A stretch of 64,000 nt of DNA, from contig NC_077239.1 in assembly GCF_947179165.1 (NCBI RefSeq), positions 16,048,001-16,112,000 of the forward strand. Reading direction: 5' to 3'. The stretch is from Solanum dulcamara. Lineage: Eukaryota > Streptophyta > Magnoliopsida > Solanales > Solanaceae. How positions within the stretch are numbered: position 1 is the first letter of the stretch; the number at the start of each line of letters is the position of its first letter. Position numbers and translations under genes: made by a program. The notes under the pieces are model-generated. The model had not been told where the DNA came from, ran no database searches, and was given only the letters and a program-made list of their open reading frames with translations. Positions 1 through 9,730 of the stretch are shown one piece after another.

Positions 1-1110
1 CACAGACTGCTCAGCTTACTATGACTTCTGAGGATAAATTTAGGGGAGATATCTCTATGCCCGTCTTGTTGATAGCTTCACCATTTGTTCCTTAGAATAC
101 CCAGTGCTCAACTCTTGTTTTTAAGATCCATATGTTGCCAGCAAAATTAGAGATTTTCTAATGATAAACCCACCGGTCTTCACTAGGTCTATATTTGAGC
201 AGGATCCTCAAATCTTTGTTGATGATATATGGAACATCCTAAAAGCAATGCATGCAACTAAGATAGAGGAATTTGAACTTTCCTCCTATTCGCTGGAGGC
301 TGTTGTTAATGTCTGATACAAATAGTGGGAGGAAATTAGGGGTGAGGATGTTAAGCCTGCAGTCTGAGATGAGTTCAAAATTGTATTCCTAGACCACTTT
401 TTTCTAAGAGATCTAAGGGAGGAAAAAGTAAAAGATTATGTGAACTTGAAATAAAAGGGGATGACTGTCAAAGAGTATATCCTCAAAGTTCATTCATCTA
501 TCCAAATATGCTCCAGAGATGGTTCCCGGTGTGAGAACAAAGATGAGGAAGTTTATTTCTTTCTTAGCAGACATTTGAAGTGGTAATGTCAGATAGTGTT
601 GTTGATTTTAGATATATACACCTCCCAACTCATGGTTTATGCTAAGCAAGTAGAGGAGAATAAGAATAAATATAGGGAAGAATACTAGAGCAACAAAGCT
701 AAGTCCTCAGGTACTGAGTCAAACTATTAGAAGGGTGGAAACGGCAATAGCTATTTCTTTCAAAATAGGTCTTCCTGTTATGCACCCTCTTCAGCAATTG
801 CACATGAACCCAACACATGGAATGATCAAAGGTCACAAAATAATTAAAATTTTAGAGCATAGGGTTCTCGATCATAGGAAAGTGTGCCTAAGGTCCTATG
901 CGGATACTGCCTTATGTTAATTGCGGTAACATCCCCTTAGGAGAGTTTCATGTGGGCACCAATAGTTGTTACAAGTTTTGTCAAATAGGTCACTTTCATA
1001 GAGAATGTCCGACTGGGAGACAGGGTGATTGGGGCAATAAGGCCTAATCTTCTTCTGCAATTGCACCATCAGGTAGAACTAACTAGGGAGGTACTACTTC
1101 GGGGATAGGC
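1..1110 (+). pseudogene. Element A gag relic (nucleocapsid with CCHC knuckle)
   Basis: Translation in shifting frames matches the gag of element F: the 'MNPP.F' segment near 165, the 'ILKAMHAT' segment near 240, and the 'MTVKEY' segment near 462. The reading is broken by stops (for example near 315, 365 and 450) and frameshifts. A zinc knuckle C-x2-C-x4-H-x4-C is still readable at about 968-1010 (CYKFCQIGH start, with an extra residue shifting the first cysteine pair). Gag proteins form the virus-like particle and bind element RNA. The true start is outside the window. Confidence 0.75.
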
Positions 1111-1124
1111 GGAGGCTCAAACCT

Positions 1125-1590
1125 TCTATATGGTATGGATAGTCACCAAGACCAAGAGTACACATTACTTTATGCATTACTTTATCCAGGTGCTACTTTG
1201 TCTTCTGTGACTCCTTATGTAGTTGTTAAGTTTGGAAACCTTTCCAAATGACTCTTAGAGCCATTTAGTGTTTCTACTCTTGCTGGTGAGTCTATTTTAG
1301 CTAAGAGAGTCTATTAAGATTATATAATATTTATTCATCATAAATATAACTCTACAGACTTAGTTGAGATAGACATGGTTGATATTGATGTCATTTTTTT
1401 CATGGATTGACTTTATGCCTGTTATGCCTTAGTTGACTATAGAACCCAAGTAATTAAGTTTCATTTTTTAATGAGCCAATCATTGAGTGTAAGGGTAGTC
1501 CAGCTTTTCCGAAGGGTAGATTCATTTAATATCGTAAGGCCAGCAATTTAGTCTCTTAGGGTGCATCTACCACATTGTTCGAGTTAGGGA
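1125..1590 (+). pseudogene. Element A aspartic protease relic
   Basis: The stretch around 1185-1225 reads 'PGATLSSVTPYV', matching the retropepsin active-site loop of element F (D-x-G-A-T-L-S-F), but the catalytic Asp is replaced by sequence reading Tyr-Pro. The family's second strand motif (D-V-I-L-G-M-D-W) is decayed near 1385-1415, where the GMDW part is interrupted by a stop. In an active element this domain cleaves the polyprotein. It is certainly inactive here. Confidence 0.65.
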
Positions 1591-1599
1591 TGATAGCAT

Positions 1600-2500
1600 A
1601 GAGACACCATCCCTTTAATCAGTTCCAGTTGCTAATGAGTTTTTTGAAGTCTTTCCTAAGGATTTGTCTGGACTCCCTTTCGATAGGTAGATAAACATTG
1701 AGATATATATATTTTTTCGATACTTAGCCTATTTCTATTCCGCCATATAGAATAGCTCCCACATAATTAAAAGAGCAATTAAAAGATCTTCTACATAAGG
1801 GGTTCATTATGTTGAGTGTCTCACCTTGGGATGCTCTTGTTCTATAAATGTAAAATAAAGATAGTTCTTTGAGGATGTATATTGACTATCTTCAGTTCAG
1901 CAAGGTCACTATACAAAATATGTACCCTTTTTCGAGAATCAATGATCCTTTTGACCAAATGCAGGATGCCACTTGTTTCTCTAAGATAGACTTCAGATCA
2001 GGTTATCATCATATGATAGTGAGGGAAAGTAACATTCTGAAGATAGCCTTACGAACCAGGTATGGTCACTATGAATTCCTAGTTATGTCCTTATATTTGA
2101 CTAATGCTCCTGCAATATTTATAGACCTCATGAATAGAGTGTTCAAGTAGTACCTAGAATTTTTTGTTATTGTGTTTAAGGATGACATTAGGTTCTATTC
2201 GAAGAATGAGAAGGGGTATGCCAACCATCTCAGAATTATTCTCCAAATTCTTAAGGAAAAGGAGTTGTATGCTAAGTTATCAAAGTATGAGGTTTGGCAT
2301 GAATTCGGGGCATTACTAGGCTATATTATCTCTGGTGATGGCATTTAAATAGATTCACAAAATATTGAAGTTCTTAAGAACTGGCCCAGACCCACATCTT
2401 CAATAGATATAAGAAGTTTCTTAGGCTTAGCTGGTATTTATAGGATATTTGTTGAGGTATTTTTAACCATATCATCTTCATTAACTAAGTTGACCCAAAA
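1600..2500 (+). pseudogene. Element A reverse transcriptase relic
   Basis: The reverse transcriptase fold is recognisable: '[16 protein letters not shown]' at about 1881-1928, '[10 protein letters not shown]' near 1983-2012, and '[13 protein letters not shown]' near 2083-2121. The catalytic box near 2169-2190 reads F-K-D-D-I instead of F-I-D-D-I. Stops occur at 2148 and elsewhere. The family's job is copying element RNA to cDNA in the particle; this copy cannot do so. Confidence 0.85.
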
Positions 2501-3003
2501 TAAGACTAAGTTTCAATGGTCTAATGCTTGTGAGAAAAGATTTCAGGAGCTGAAAACAAGATTGACTACTGCTCAAGTTTTGTCCTTACCTGAGGGAACA
2601 TATAGCTTCTTTATTTATTGTGATGCATCCAGGGTTGGAATGGGTTGTTTTTTGATGAACAAAGTCAAGGTTATATCTTACATTTCCAGACAACTTAATA
2701 TCCAAGAGAGGAATTATCCGACTCATGATCTAGAGTTGGCAGTGGTAGTATTTTCTCTAGATTTGGCATCATTATTTGTATGGCATGCATGTAGATGTGT
2801 TTAGTGATCAAAAGATCCTTCAATGTGTGTTTAGTGAGAAAGAGATAAAGTTGAGGCAGAGGAGATGGATTGAGTTTCTCAACCACTACAACATGAGTAT
2901 TCACTACCATCTAGGTAAAGCTAACATTGTTATGGATGCTCTTAGCATGTTATCTATGGGGATTACTGCTCATGTTGAGGAAGAGAAGAAAGAATTGGCT
3001 TAA
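2490..3003 (+). pseudogene. Element A RNase H relic
   Basis: 'YCDASRVGMG' (about 2617-2646) carries the first RNase H Asp, and '[10 protein letters not shown]' (about 2713-2742) matches the conserved region in sister elements. A frameshift near 2770 separates this from 'DVFSDQK' and 'NIVMDALS', which continue to 3003 in another frame. The C-terminal 'ALS' end is typical of Gypsy RNase H. Only the two-frame reading restores homology, so this is a pseudogene. Confidence 0.82.
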
Positions 3004-3109
3004 GAAATACATATACTTTCACGTTTCAGAGTCTGTCTTATGGACTCTAATTAGGGAGGAGTTATTGTTCAGAATAAGGCAGAGTCTTTACTAGATGTTG
3101 AGGTAAGTA

Positions 3110-3990
3110 AAAAGAAAGAACAAGACCCTATCCTCCTTTAATTGAAATAGGATATCCATAAGAAGAAAGTGATGGATATTTCTAAAGAGGGAGATGGAGT
3201 ATGGAGACATCAAGGTAAATTGTGTGTTTTGAGTGGCAGCCATATACAGGGCGTAGGCTCAAGAAGTGTATCAATGTTAAGCATCAAAGGCCTTATGGGG
3301 TAGCACAAAATTTAGAGTTTCCAGAGTGGAAGTGGGAGATGATTAATATAGACTTCATTATAGGTTTACTGCAGTCTCACAAGAAGCATGACTCTATTTG
3401 TTTGATTGTGGATAGGATGACCAAATCTGCCCAATTTATGCCCGTTAAAACTATGGATTCGACCAAGGATTACGTAGTTTGTACTTTAGAGAGATAGTCA
3501 TATTTCATGGAGTTCCCTTGTCTATCATATCAGATAGAGGTACTCAATTCAGTGCTTAGTTTTGGACATATTTTTAGAAAGATTTGGGTTCAAAGGTAAA
3601 CCTAATACTGCTTTCCATCCACAACCAGATGGTCAGGTAGAGTGTACAATTCAGACTCTTAAGGATATGTTGAGAGCCTGTGTTATCGATTTCAACGGTA
3701 ATTGGGTTGACTACTTTCCTCTCATTGAGTTTGCTTACAATAATATCTTTCATTTGAGCATTCAAATGGCTCTATATGTGGCTCTTTATGGGACTAGATG
3801 TAGATCGCCAACTAGTTGTTTTGAAGTTGGTTAATCTTAATTGATAGGGCCATAATGAGTTCATCAAGACATGGAGAAAATGAATATCATCCAAGACAGG
3901 TTAAAAACTGTGCAAAGTCATCCGAGATCCTGCACTGATATTAGGAGAAGCGACTTAAAGTTTGAGAAGATTATTGGGTGTGTTTGAAAG
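3110..3990 (+). pseudogene. Element A integrase relic lacking the zinc-binding domain
   Basis: Compared with element F, the sequence jumps near 3222 from the 'KLCV' segment straight to 'KKCINVKHQRPYG', removing most of the N-terminal HHCC zinc domain. The catalytic core remains readable: 'LIVDRMTKSAQF' near 3403, 'SIISDRGTQF' near 3523 and 'FHPQPDGQVECT' near 3613, giving the D-D-E positions across a frame change. 'EFAYNN' near 3727 and 'YGTRCRSP' near 3788 follow. The frame breaks near 3490-3560. Confidence 0.82.
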
Positions 3991-4440
3991 TTTTGCCCAT
4001 GAAGGGAGTTATGATATCTGGGAAGAAAGGAAAGTTGAGTCCTCGAGATATTGATCTTTACTAGATCATAAAGAGAGTGGGCAATGTCACCTACGAGTTA
4101 GAGCTTCCATCAATGTTAAAGTTTTCATTAGTGTTAGATCTTGTTCATCTAGTGTTTTATATTTCCATGCTTAAGAAATTCTTGGGAGATCCATTACTCA
4201 TTGTTCCCACATAAAATATTGGAGTGAAAGATAGTTTGTCCTATGAGGAGATTCTTGTCTAAATTCTTGCTGGTGAGGTACTGAGTTTCGTAAATTAAGC
4301 TCAAAGAGATTTCTTCAGTCAAAGTCTTCTAGAGAAATAAGTCTGTTTAGGAGGCTACATGAGAAGCCGAGAAGGATATGAAGTCCAAGTACCCACATCT
4401 ATTCATTCCTCCTAATATCGATGTTGAATGTAATATTCTA
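3990..4440 (+). pseudogene. Element A integrase C-terminus and chromodomain-like tail relic
   Basis: Segments equivalent to F are visible: 'MKGVMISGKKGKLSP' near 4000-4045, 'GNVTYELELP' near 4081-4110, and 'KKFLGDP' near 4174-4194. The tail near 4230-4400 corresponds to the F chromodomain-like stretch ending in '(K)YPHLF' near 4388-4402. Chromodomain tails in this clade direct integration to marked chromatin. Stops interrupt every frame. Confidence 0.7.
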
Positions 4441-4575
4441 TCCTTATCTCAGGTTTAATACCTTCTTGAGTTTTGAGTAATTGAGGGAGCTATTCTGGTG
4501 TTTGATTTGTTAGTTCTTAAATTGTATTCATTCCTTGAATAAATCCTTAGCTTGGTTATTATTCTAGGATGAATG

Positions 4576-4593
4576 ATCCCAAGAGGGAGATAA
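4576..4593 (+). promoter_or_regulatory. Element A polypurine tract
   Basis: The purine run aagagggagataa lies immediately upstream of the 3' LTR start (TGTAACAACTCG). It matches the tract before the F 3' LTR (aatggggagataa). In this family it primes plus-strand DNA synthesis. Confidence 0.75.
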
Positions 4594-6836
4594 TGTAACA
4601 ACTCGTACTATTCTAGCCTAGATCAAGTTTGAGAACGAAGAGAGAACCTGAAAAAAAGTTTAGAGAAGTGGATTGTTAGTGGTCTATAACTCTCTCTACG
4701 ATACATAGAGAGTTTTGCGAGCTGTAGAAGAGGCTCTTGGAAACACAGGACACCTAGAAAAATTTCAAAATGGTCTGATCAGCCCTACTTTTTAAGTGTA
4801 CGACCCGTAGGAATTGATCGTAGGACCTCCTGATCTTTAGTTAAAATTGACTGGTCAAGGACCACTCTTACGATCCAAGATGAGGGGTCTTAAACCAATC
4901 AATGACCCATAGAGTCAATCTTAGAACTAGGTGACTCATTCCAGTAGCTACTAGAATGTGCACTTAGATACTATGATAGGGTCTACGACACATAAACCTT
5001 TGCACGACCTGTCAAAGGGTCGGTCCGTAGACTCTAACCCTTATTCCTTTAGTGAAGTCCATGAGGGACATTGATGACACGTAGAAAAGAGGTCATAGAA
5101 CCAGTGTGCAAGTTTGAGTAGGACCATAATTTAGGCCCCAAGTTTGACTACTGGTCTTGTACGGTCCGTAGAAGACTGTATGATCTGTAGAAGCGCCTAT
5201 GGACAACCCAAAGTAAAATTTAATGAGGGTTAGTTTAGCCTTTTTCCACCTTTATTAAACTTAACCCAGGTTGTTTTGTAGTCCCTTATGACTACCAAAG
5301 TCGGTTTTCTCTCGTTAACACTTAGAAACCTTTGAGAGCAAAAATTGGAAAGAAGGAGAAGAGCTAGGGTTCAAGGGTTTCAAGCGATTTCTTCAAATTT
5401 TGTCTAGATAATCGTCATTCCAAGTATGAAAGGCTATCCTAACATTCGATTAGGTTCTTTTTATTTCCATACATAGTCATACAATCAATTTAAGCTTTGT
5501 ACTTGAGTTTCAATCTGATAAAGTGAATTTTTAGTGTCTATTTAATTGCTTATTAAATTCTAGTATGTATATTTGACTATACTTTGATGAATTGAGTTTT
5601 TGAGATTATGGATTCATGTTTGAAATAACATGAACCCTAGTTGAGTTTTGCATTAAATTTTTATGCATTGTTTCAGTTAAAAGAATGATTATTTCCACTA
5701 TTAAATTAAGAAATAGTTGAGCATGAGTTGAGTTTGAAGAATTCTCTTGATTTTGTAATTTCAACAATGAATATTAATACATTTTAAGCATCTATTTTTG
5801 TGATTGAGTTGAGGGCATCCTTTTTATTAAATGCATTATAGAGATGAGATTTTACCAAACTTAAAGGGAAGAGATGATATAAGAAAATTGAGTAAATTAA
5901 TGTAAAAGACCAATGAGACTAGTTGAGATTTATGTTAAGTATTTCACACAATTAATGTAAATGAATATGATAAGTATTTTGGGAGAAGTTTTTAGCACCA
6001 AACTGGGCAATAGTTTAGATAACTCAATCCCCAAACAAGGAATTTTTATATATGGATCAAGTTATGTAACGTCTCTTACTTTTGCAAGATATTGGAAGGT
6101 TGTGGCAATGAATCACTTCATTGTATCATCACTAGGTCATAAGTAATGGTTGTCGATTAGATAAACTCGCACAAGTAAATATTATTTTTCACTAAGTTGC
6201 ATGCCATATTATATGTTGTAAAGCATTGTCTTATTTTATATAGCATGATTGATATTGAGTTGAGTTACCTTGGTATTTATGTCTTCAAGTATTCATGAGC
6301 ATATTTCCTTTCAACTATTTACAAACCATACATTTTATATATTGACGTTAGTAAACGTGCAATATTTTATGATGCAGATACAGGTGTTAGAGATCATCAA
6401 CAGGTGCATCGTTGAGGATCTATGTTCTCTAGCATTTAGTGAGAACTCCTAGAATTAAAAGGATCTCCTTTTTTATTTGTTTCCTTTTGTGTTATTATTT
6501 CTTTTGAGGTACCCGAGGGCTTATCTTGGCACTTTCTTAGTAGTCAGTTAGAGGCTTCATAGATTGAGTGGAGTGGAGTTAGTATGATTCTTTCAAAGGT
6601 TTTTTTAACAATATGATTTTGCTTATTGACTTATAACAATGAGTTATATTCTAATTTGAGCACTTTAAATGATTATTTAAATATTGATGAGAATATTTTA
6701 TAAATGCCCACTTGAGTTAATTTTTTACTGAGTCGAGTCTTCTGCTGAGTGATTTAGTCAGGCCAAGGGTTTGCTTGGGACTAGCAATGTCTTCCTAGTG
6801 TCGACAATATCAAGGGTGTAGGCTCGGGGAATGGCA
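4594..6836 (+). repeat. Element A 3' LTR
   Basis: It starts with TGTAACA right after the polypurine tract. The distal half aligns by eye with the F LTR: 'gatgcag.tacaggt' followed by 'agagatcatc' at about 6370, and 'gaggcttcatagattgagtgg' counterpart near 6551. The U3 part (4795-5200) holds several divergent copies of a dyad around 'CGACCCGTAG'. There is no 5' LTR in the window for comparison. The right end is taken at aatggca (6836) by analogy with the usual gtgaca end; it is uncertain by a few bases. Confidence 0.75.
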
Positions 6837-6841
6837 TCTGG

Positions 6842-6925
6842 TGTAACATCCCATAAGTTAAACAGTTAAAACAAGGAAAAAGATTTCAAAATTTCCCTAA
6901 TGACAGCTTGAACGAGCCTACCTAC
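6842..6925 (+). repeat. Element D 5' LTR, piece 1 of 3
   Basis: It begins TGTAACATCCCATAAG, five bases after the end of the A LTR. The first 40 bases resemble the start of the D 3' LTR at 35654 ('acaaggaaaaag' is shared). The piece is cut at 6925 by solo LTR H, and the sequence resumes at 20651 after the duplicated CCTAC. Confidence 0.7.
6921..6925. repeat. Target-site duplication of solo LTR H, left copy (CCTAC)
   Basis: CCTAC directly precedes TGTCACGACCC at 6926. The same five bases follow the other end of H at 20651-20655. Confidence 0.85.
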
Positions 6926-7213
6926 TGTCACGACCCAAATTTGGTTCATGATGGCACCTACTATAAACCTCGAATACGTAAGACAAACCCGACTCAGAAG
7001 CATAAGTCGGACAACAATCTAAATAAATAAGTAATAACCTAAGAAAGTAGAAGCAAGAATAATATAACAAAAGAGATCAAGCAAAGGTATAGATATGTAA
7101 ATAAGATAAAAATATACAAAAAGGCCCGAAAGTGTCCAAAAAAGACTAACTGACGATAGACCAATCCCCGGACCTAGTGTCAATTATACAGGGGCTACTA
7201 CGTACAAAAGATG

Positions 7214-7216
<3 letters not shown>

Positions 7217-7243
<27 letters not shown>
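7217..7243. repeat. (AT)n microsatellite in LTR H
   Basis: An uninterrupted alternating AT run lies within the minus-strand LTR. Confidence 0.9.
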
Positions 7244-7244
<1 letters not shown>

Positions 7245-9725
7245 TACATAACAGACTATTCAAAAATACAAGTGTAAGTCTGTACAAAAGATGGAAAGTA
7301 ATAGGTCCCTGAATATTGGGAGCTCACCACTGTCCGAATCTGGCACAACTATGGATTATCAGGTGCGCATTGGAGGTTGCTCAAACTGGGAGCTACATAA
7401 AAAGATGTAGAAGTGCAGTATGAATATCAAAACATGGGGTACCCAGTAGGAATCATAGGCCAACCGAGCTCAGAAAGTACAAATATATATAAGCAATAAG
7501 ATGATACTAATAATAACATGAGTTGCAACTTAAGCAACAATTATGAGTGAAATAGGGTACCAGAAGATCATATGTAACCCAAATAAACCTAACAACTCAA
7601 GTAATCACAATAATTGCCTTAACTCAAAAAATACCGAAATAGTGCATGAAATGCAAAAATAACATATATGGAACAATAATCCCAAAAATATCACAAAATG
7701 CCCGAAATAACCCTCGAGCTCATCAATATCAAGGTAATAACCCGAAATATATTCATGTGCCGGCCAAAGTCACACCTCAAGCTAACTATAAATGAAACTA
7801 GTGTAGAGCCCGACATAAATCAAAACAGGGCCGCCCGGTATGACACCTCGAGTTATCATCATCAAGATAGCACAAATTTATAATTTTTATAATTCTTTTC
7901 CATTAACCCATCCATTTAAAAGGGAAATTTTCCAATTTAAATAATGGTGAAACAAATACGGCAATTAGCATATCAAATGAACATGTATCACTCAAAGCCA
8001 GGGAAAAATTCCAGCCAAGGGAATCAAATTACTAACCTGAAATGCCGGCGTAGCAAAAGCACAACCTTGGGCCAAATATTTCAATAATACAAGCATTTAA
8101 GACACAATCATAACCTACAAATACCAACAAGGACAACCATAACCAACCAAGTCAAACAAGTGGTGTCCTAAGTTTCAAATAACCTAGAAACAAGTTCTAA
8201 GGATGCTAAGCGGTGCAAACAACACAAGAAAGCACCTAGTCTAAGGCTTCAATGGCTAAAATCCAAACTAATAACCAACGATGGCCATCAATTCCTAAAT
8301 CATTCAAAAACACTACTGAAACCAATAAACCAACCTAATCATAAGATACTACTCATAATATACAAGTTCTAACTGACCCAAGTCTAAGGTAAAGAAATCG
8401 TAGACTACCTCAAGGCCAAAATTGCATACGAACTGCTAAACCAGAGATTTTCCTTTCCAGGCCACCTCCAAATAATGTCACTCTATCAAATTATCAAACA
8501 TATAAAAAAAAAGCCAATTATACCCATATTTACATATTTAAAAATAGAATAAAAATTGGGTCAAATTAAATACTGTGACCCATACATGAAATCAAAAAAC
8601 CAACTCCAACAAAGGTCCCAAATAGATCAAGGAAGTTGTGCCCCAAAAATGGCACAATTCGAACACTGGAAGAGCTCAAAACATTGCCACTAATTTAAAG
8701 TCCTAAGAGGGTCATAAAAGGAAGAACCCAATAGAATTACACAAGACTTACAAGATTTTTAGGACAAGAAAAGGTTTTGGAATGTCCCCGCAAGAGTTTC
8801 AAACATAATTCCATAAAAACTATCAAAAATGATCAAGAATGGCTCTCAAAAGTGAGCTTTGATTATGTTGGAAATGTAGGAATAAATGCTGAAAATGGGT
8901 CTTAAAAGACCACGAATGCCAGGTATTTTGTACTTCACGTAGCTAGCTCCAAAAATCTTGAGGTCAAAAAACTTACTCTCTGTGAATGTGGAGCTTTACC
9001 TCAGAGAACTTCTTGAATGTGTAGCTCCTCACGCAAATGTGGAGAACAAACCCATTACTCTCCACGAACACGTAGGTCCTCTAGAGAATATGTAGAATAG
9101 GTTGCCAAACCTCTGCAAATGCTTCCAAGGGATTGCAATTGCGGAGAAGGGACTTTAGCTGCACCAGCAGCTGAACATCAACAGTTTACAAAGGGGAAAA
9201 AGATCCCTGATAGGGCTCAAAACTCATTTGAAATTCCATTGACTCAAACAAATCATACTACCCAATAACAAATAGCATTACAGACTCAATGAAATCAACA
9301 AAATGACCAACAGAGGTCGTGTTATTAAAATGTTGACCAAAGTCAACAGTTCCAAAGAAAACACTTGAAATACGGCCAAAAGCTCATTTTGAGCACCTCA
9401 GTAACCAAACCAAATGTCGTTCTAGACTAAACTCAATGTTCCATAACTAATCAAGTTGATAAAATTTTCATCCGAGTGCATTTCCTCAAAATGTTGACCG
9501 AATTCAAACTTGGCATAAATAGAAAAACCATTCAAACTCAAAATTAAGACTCCAAAACCTAAACCAACATTCCTTCTAGAACAAAATGGACCTTAGGAGC
9601 TAATGGAAACATTGGAATTTCCATATGATGACGGAATCTTTAGATGTTGAATAAAGTTAACTTTTTTCACTTTAACTCTCAAAAAGGAAAAACTCACACA
9701 AAGCTTACCCAACTACCTCATGGAG

Positions 9726-9730
9726 CATGC
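9726..9730. repeat. Target-site duplication of element B, left copy (CATGC)
   Basis: CATGC abuts TGTTACACCCC at 9731, and the same bases follow the right LTR at 20546-20550. This fixes both ends of B. Confidence 0.93.

Larger units (their letters stand above)
1..6836 (+). mobile_element. Element A: Ty3/Gypsy chromovirus, left-truncated by window
   Basis: The order is gag, protease, RT, RNase H, integrase, chromodomain-like tail, polypurine tract and 3' LTR on the plus strand, which is Ty3/Gypsy order. The coding region is related throughout to element F (57-61.7 kb) but carries many stops and frameshifts, so A is much older. Its 5' LTR and primer-binding site lie left of the window. The last LTR bases (aatggca, 6830-6836) are a decayed version of the usual CA end; five bases later element D begins. 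Confidence 0.85.
6926..9730 (-). mobile_element. Solo LTR H, distal piece (minus strand)
   Basis: Read on the minus strand, this is the 3' part of an LTR ending ...TTTGGGTCGTGACA at 6926. The other terminus, starting TGTAATAACC, lies at 20650, beyond the nested element B. Joined, it is about 2.9 kb and bounded by the target duplication CCTAC. There is no internal region and no second LTR, so this is a solo LTR left by recombination between two LTRs. It belongs to the same family as the fragments at 42.2-42.9 kb and LTR G. There is no coding capacity. An (AT)n tract sits at 7217-7243. Confidence 0.8.
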
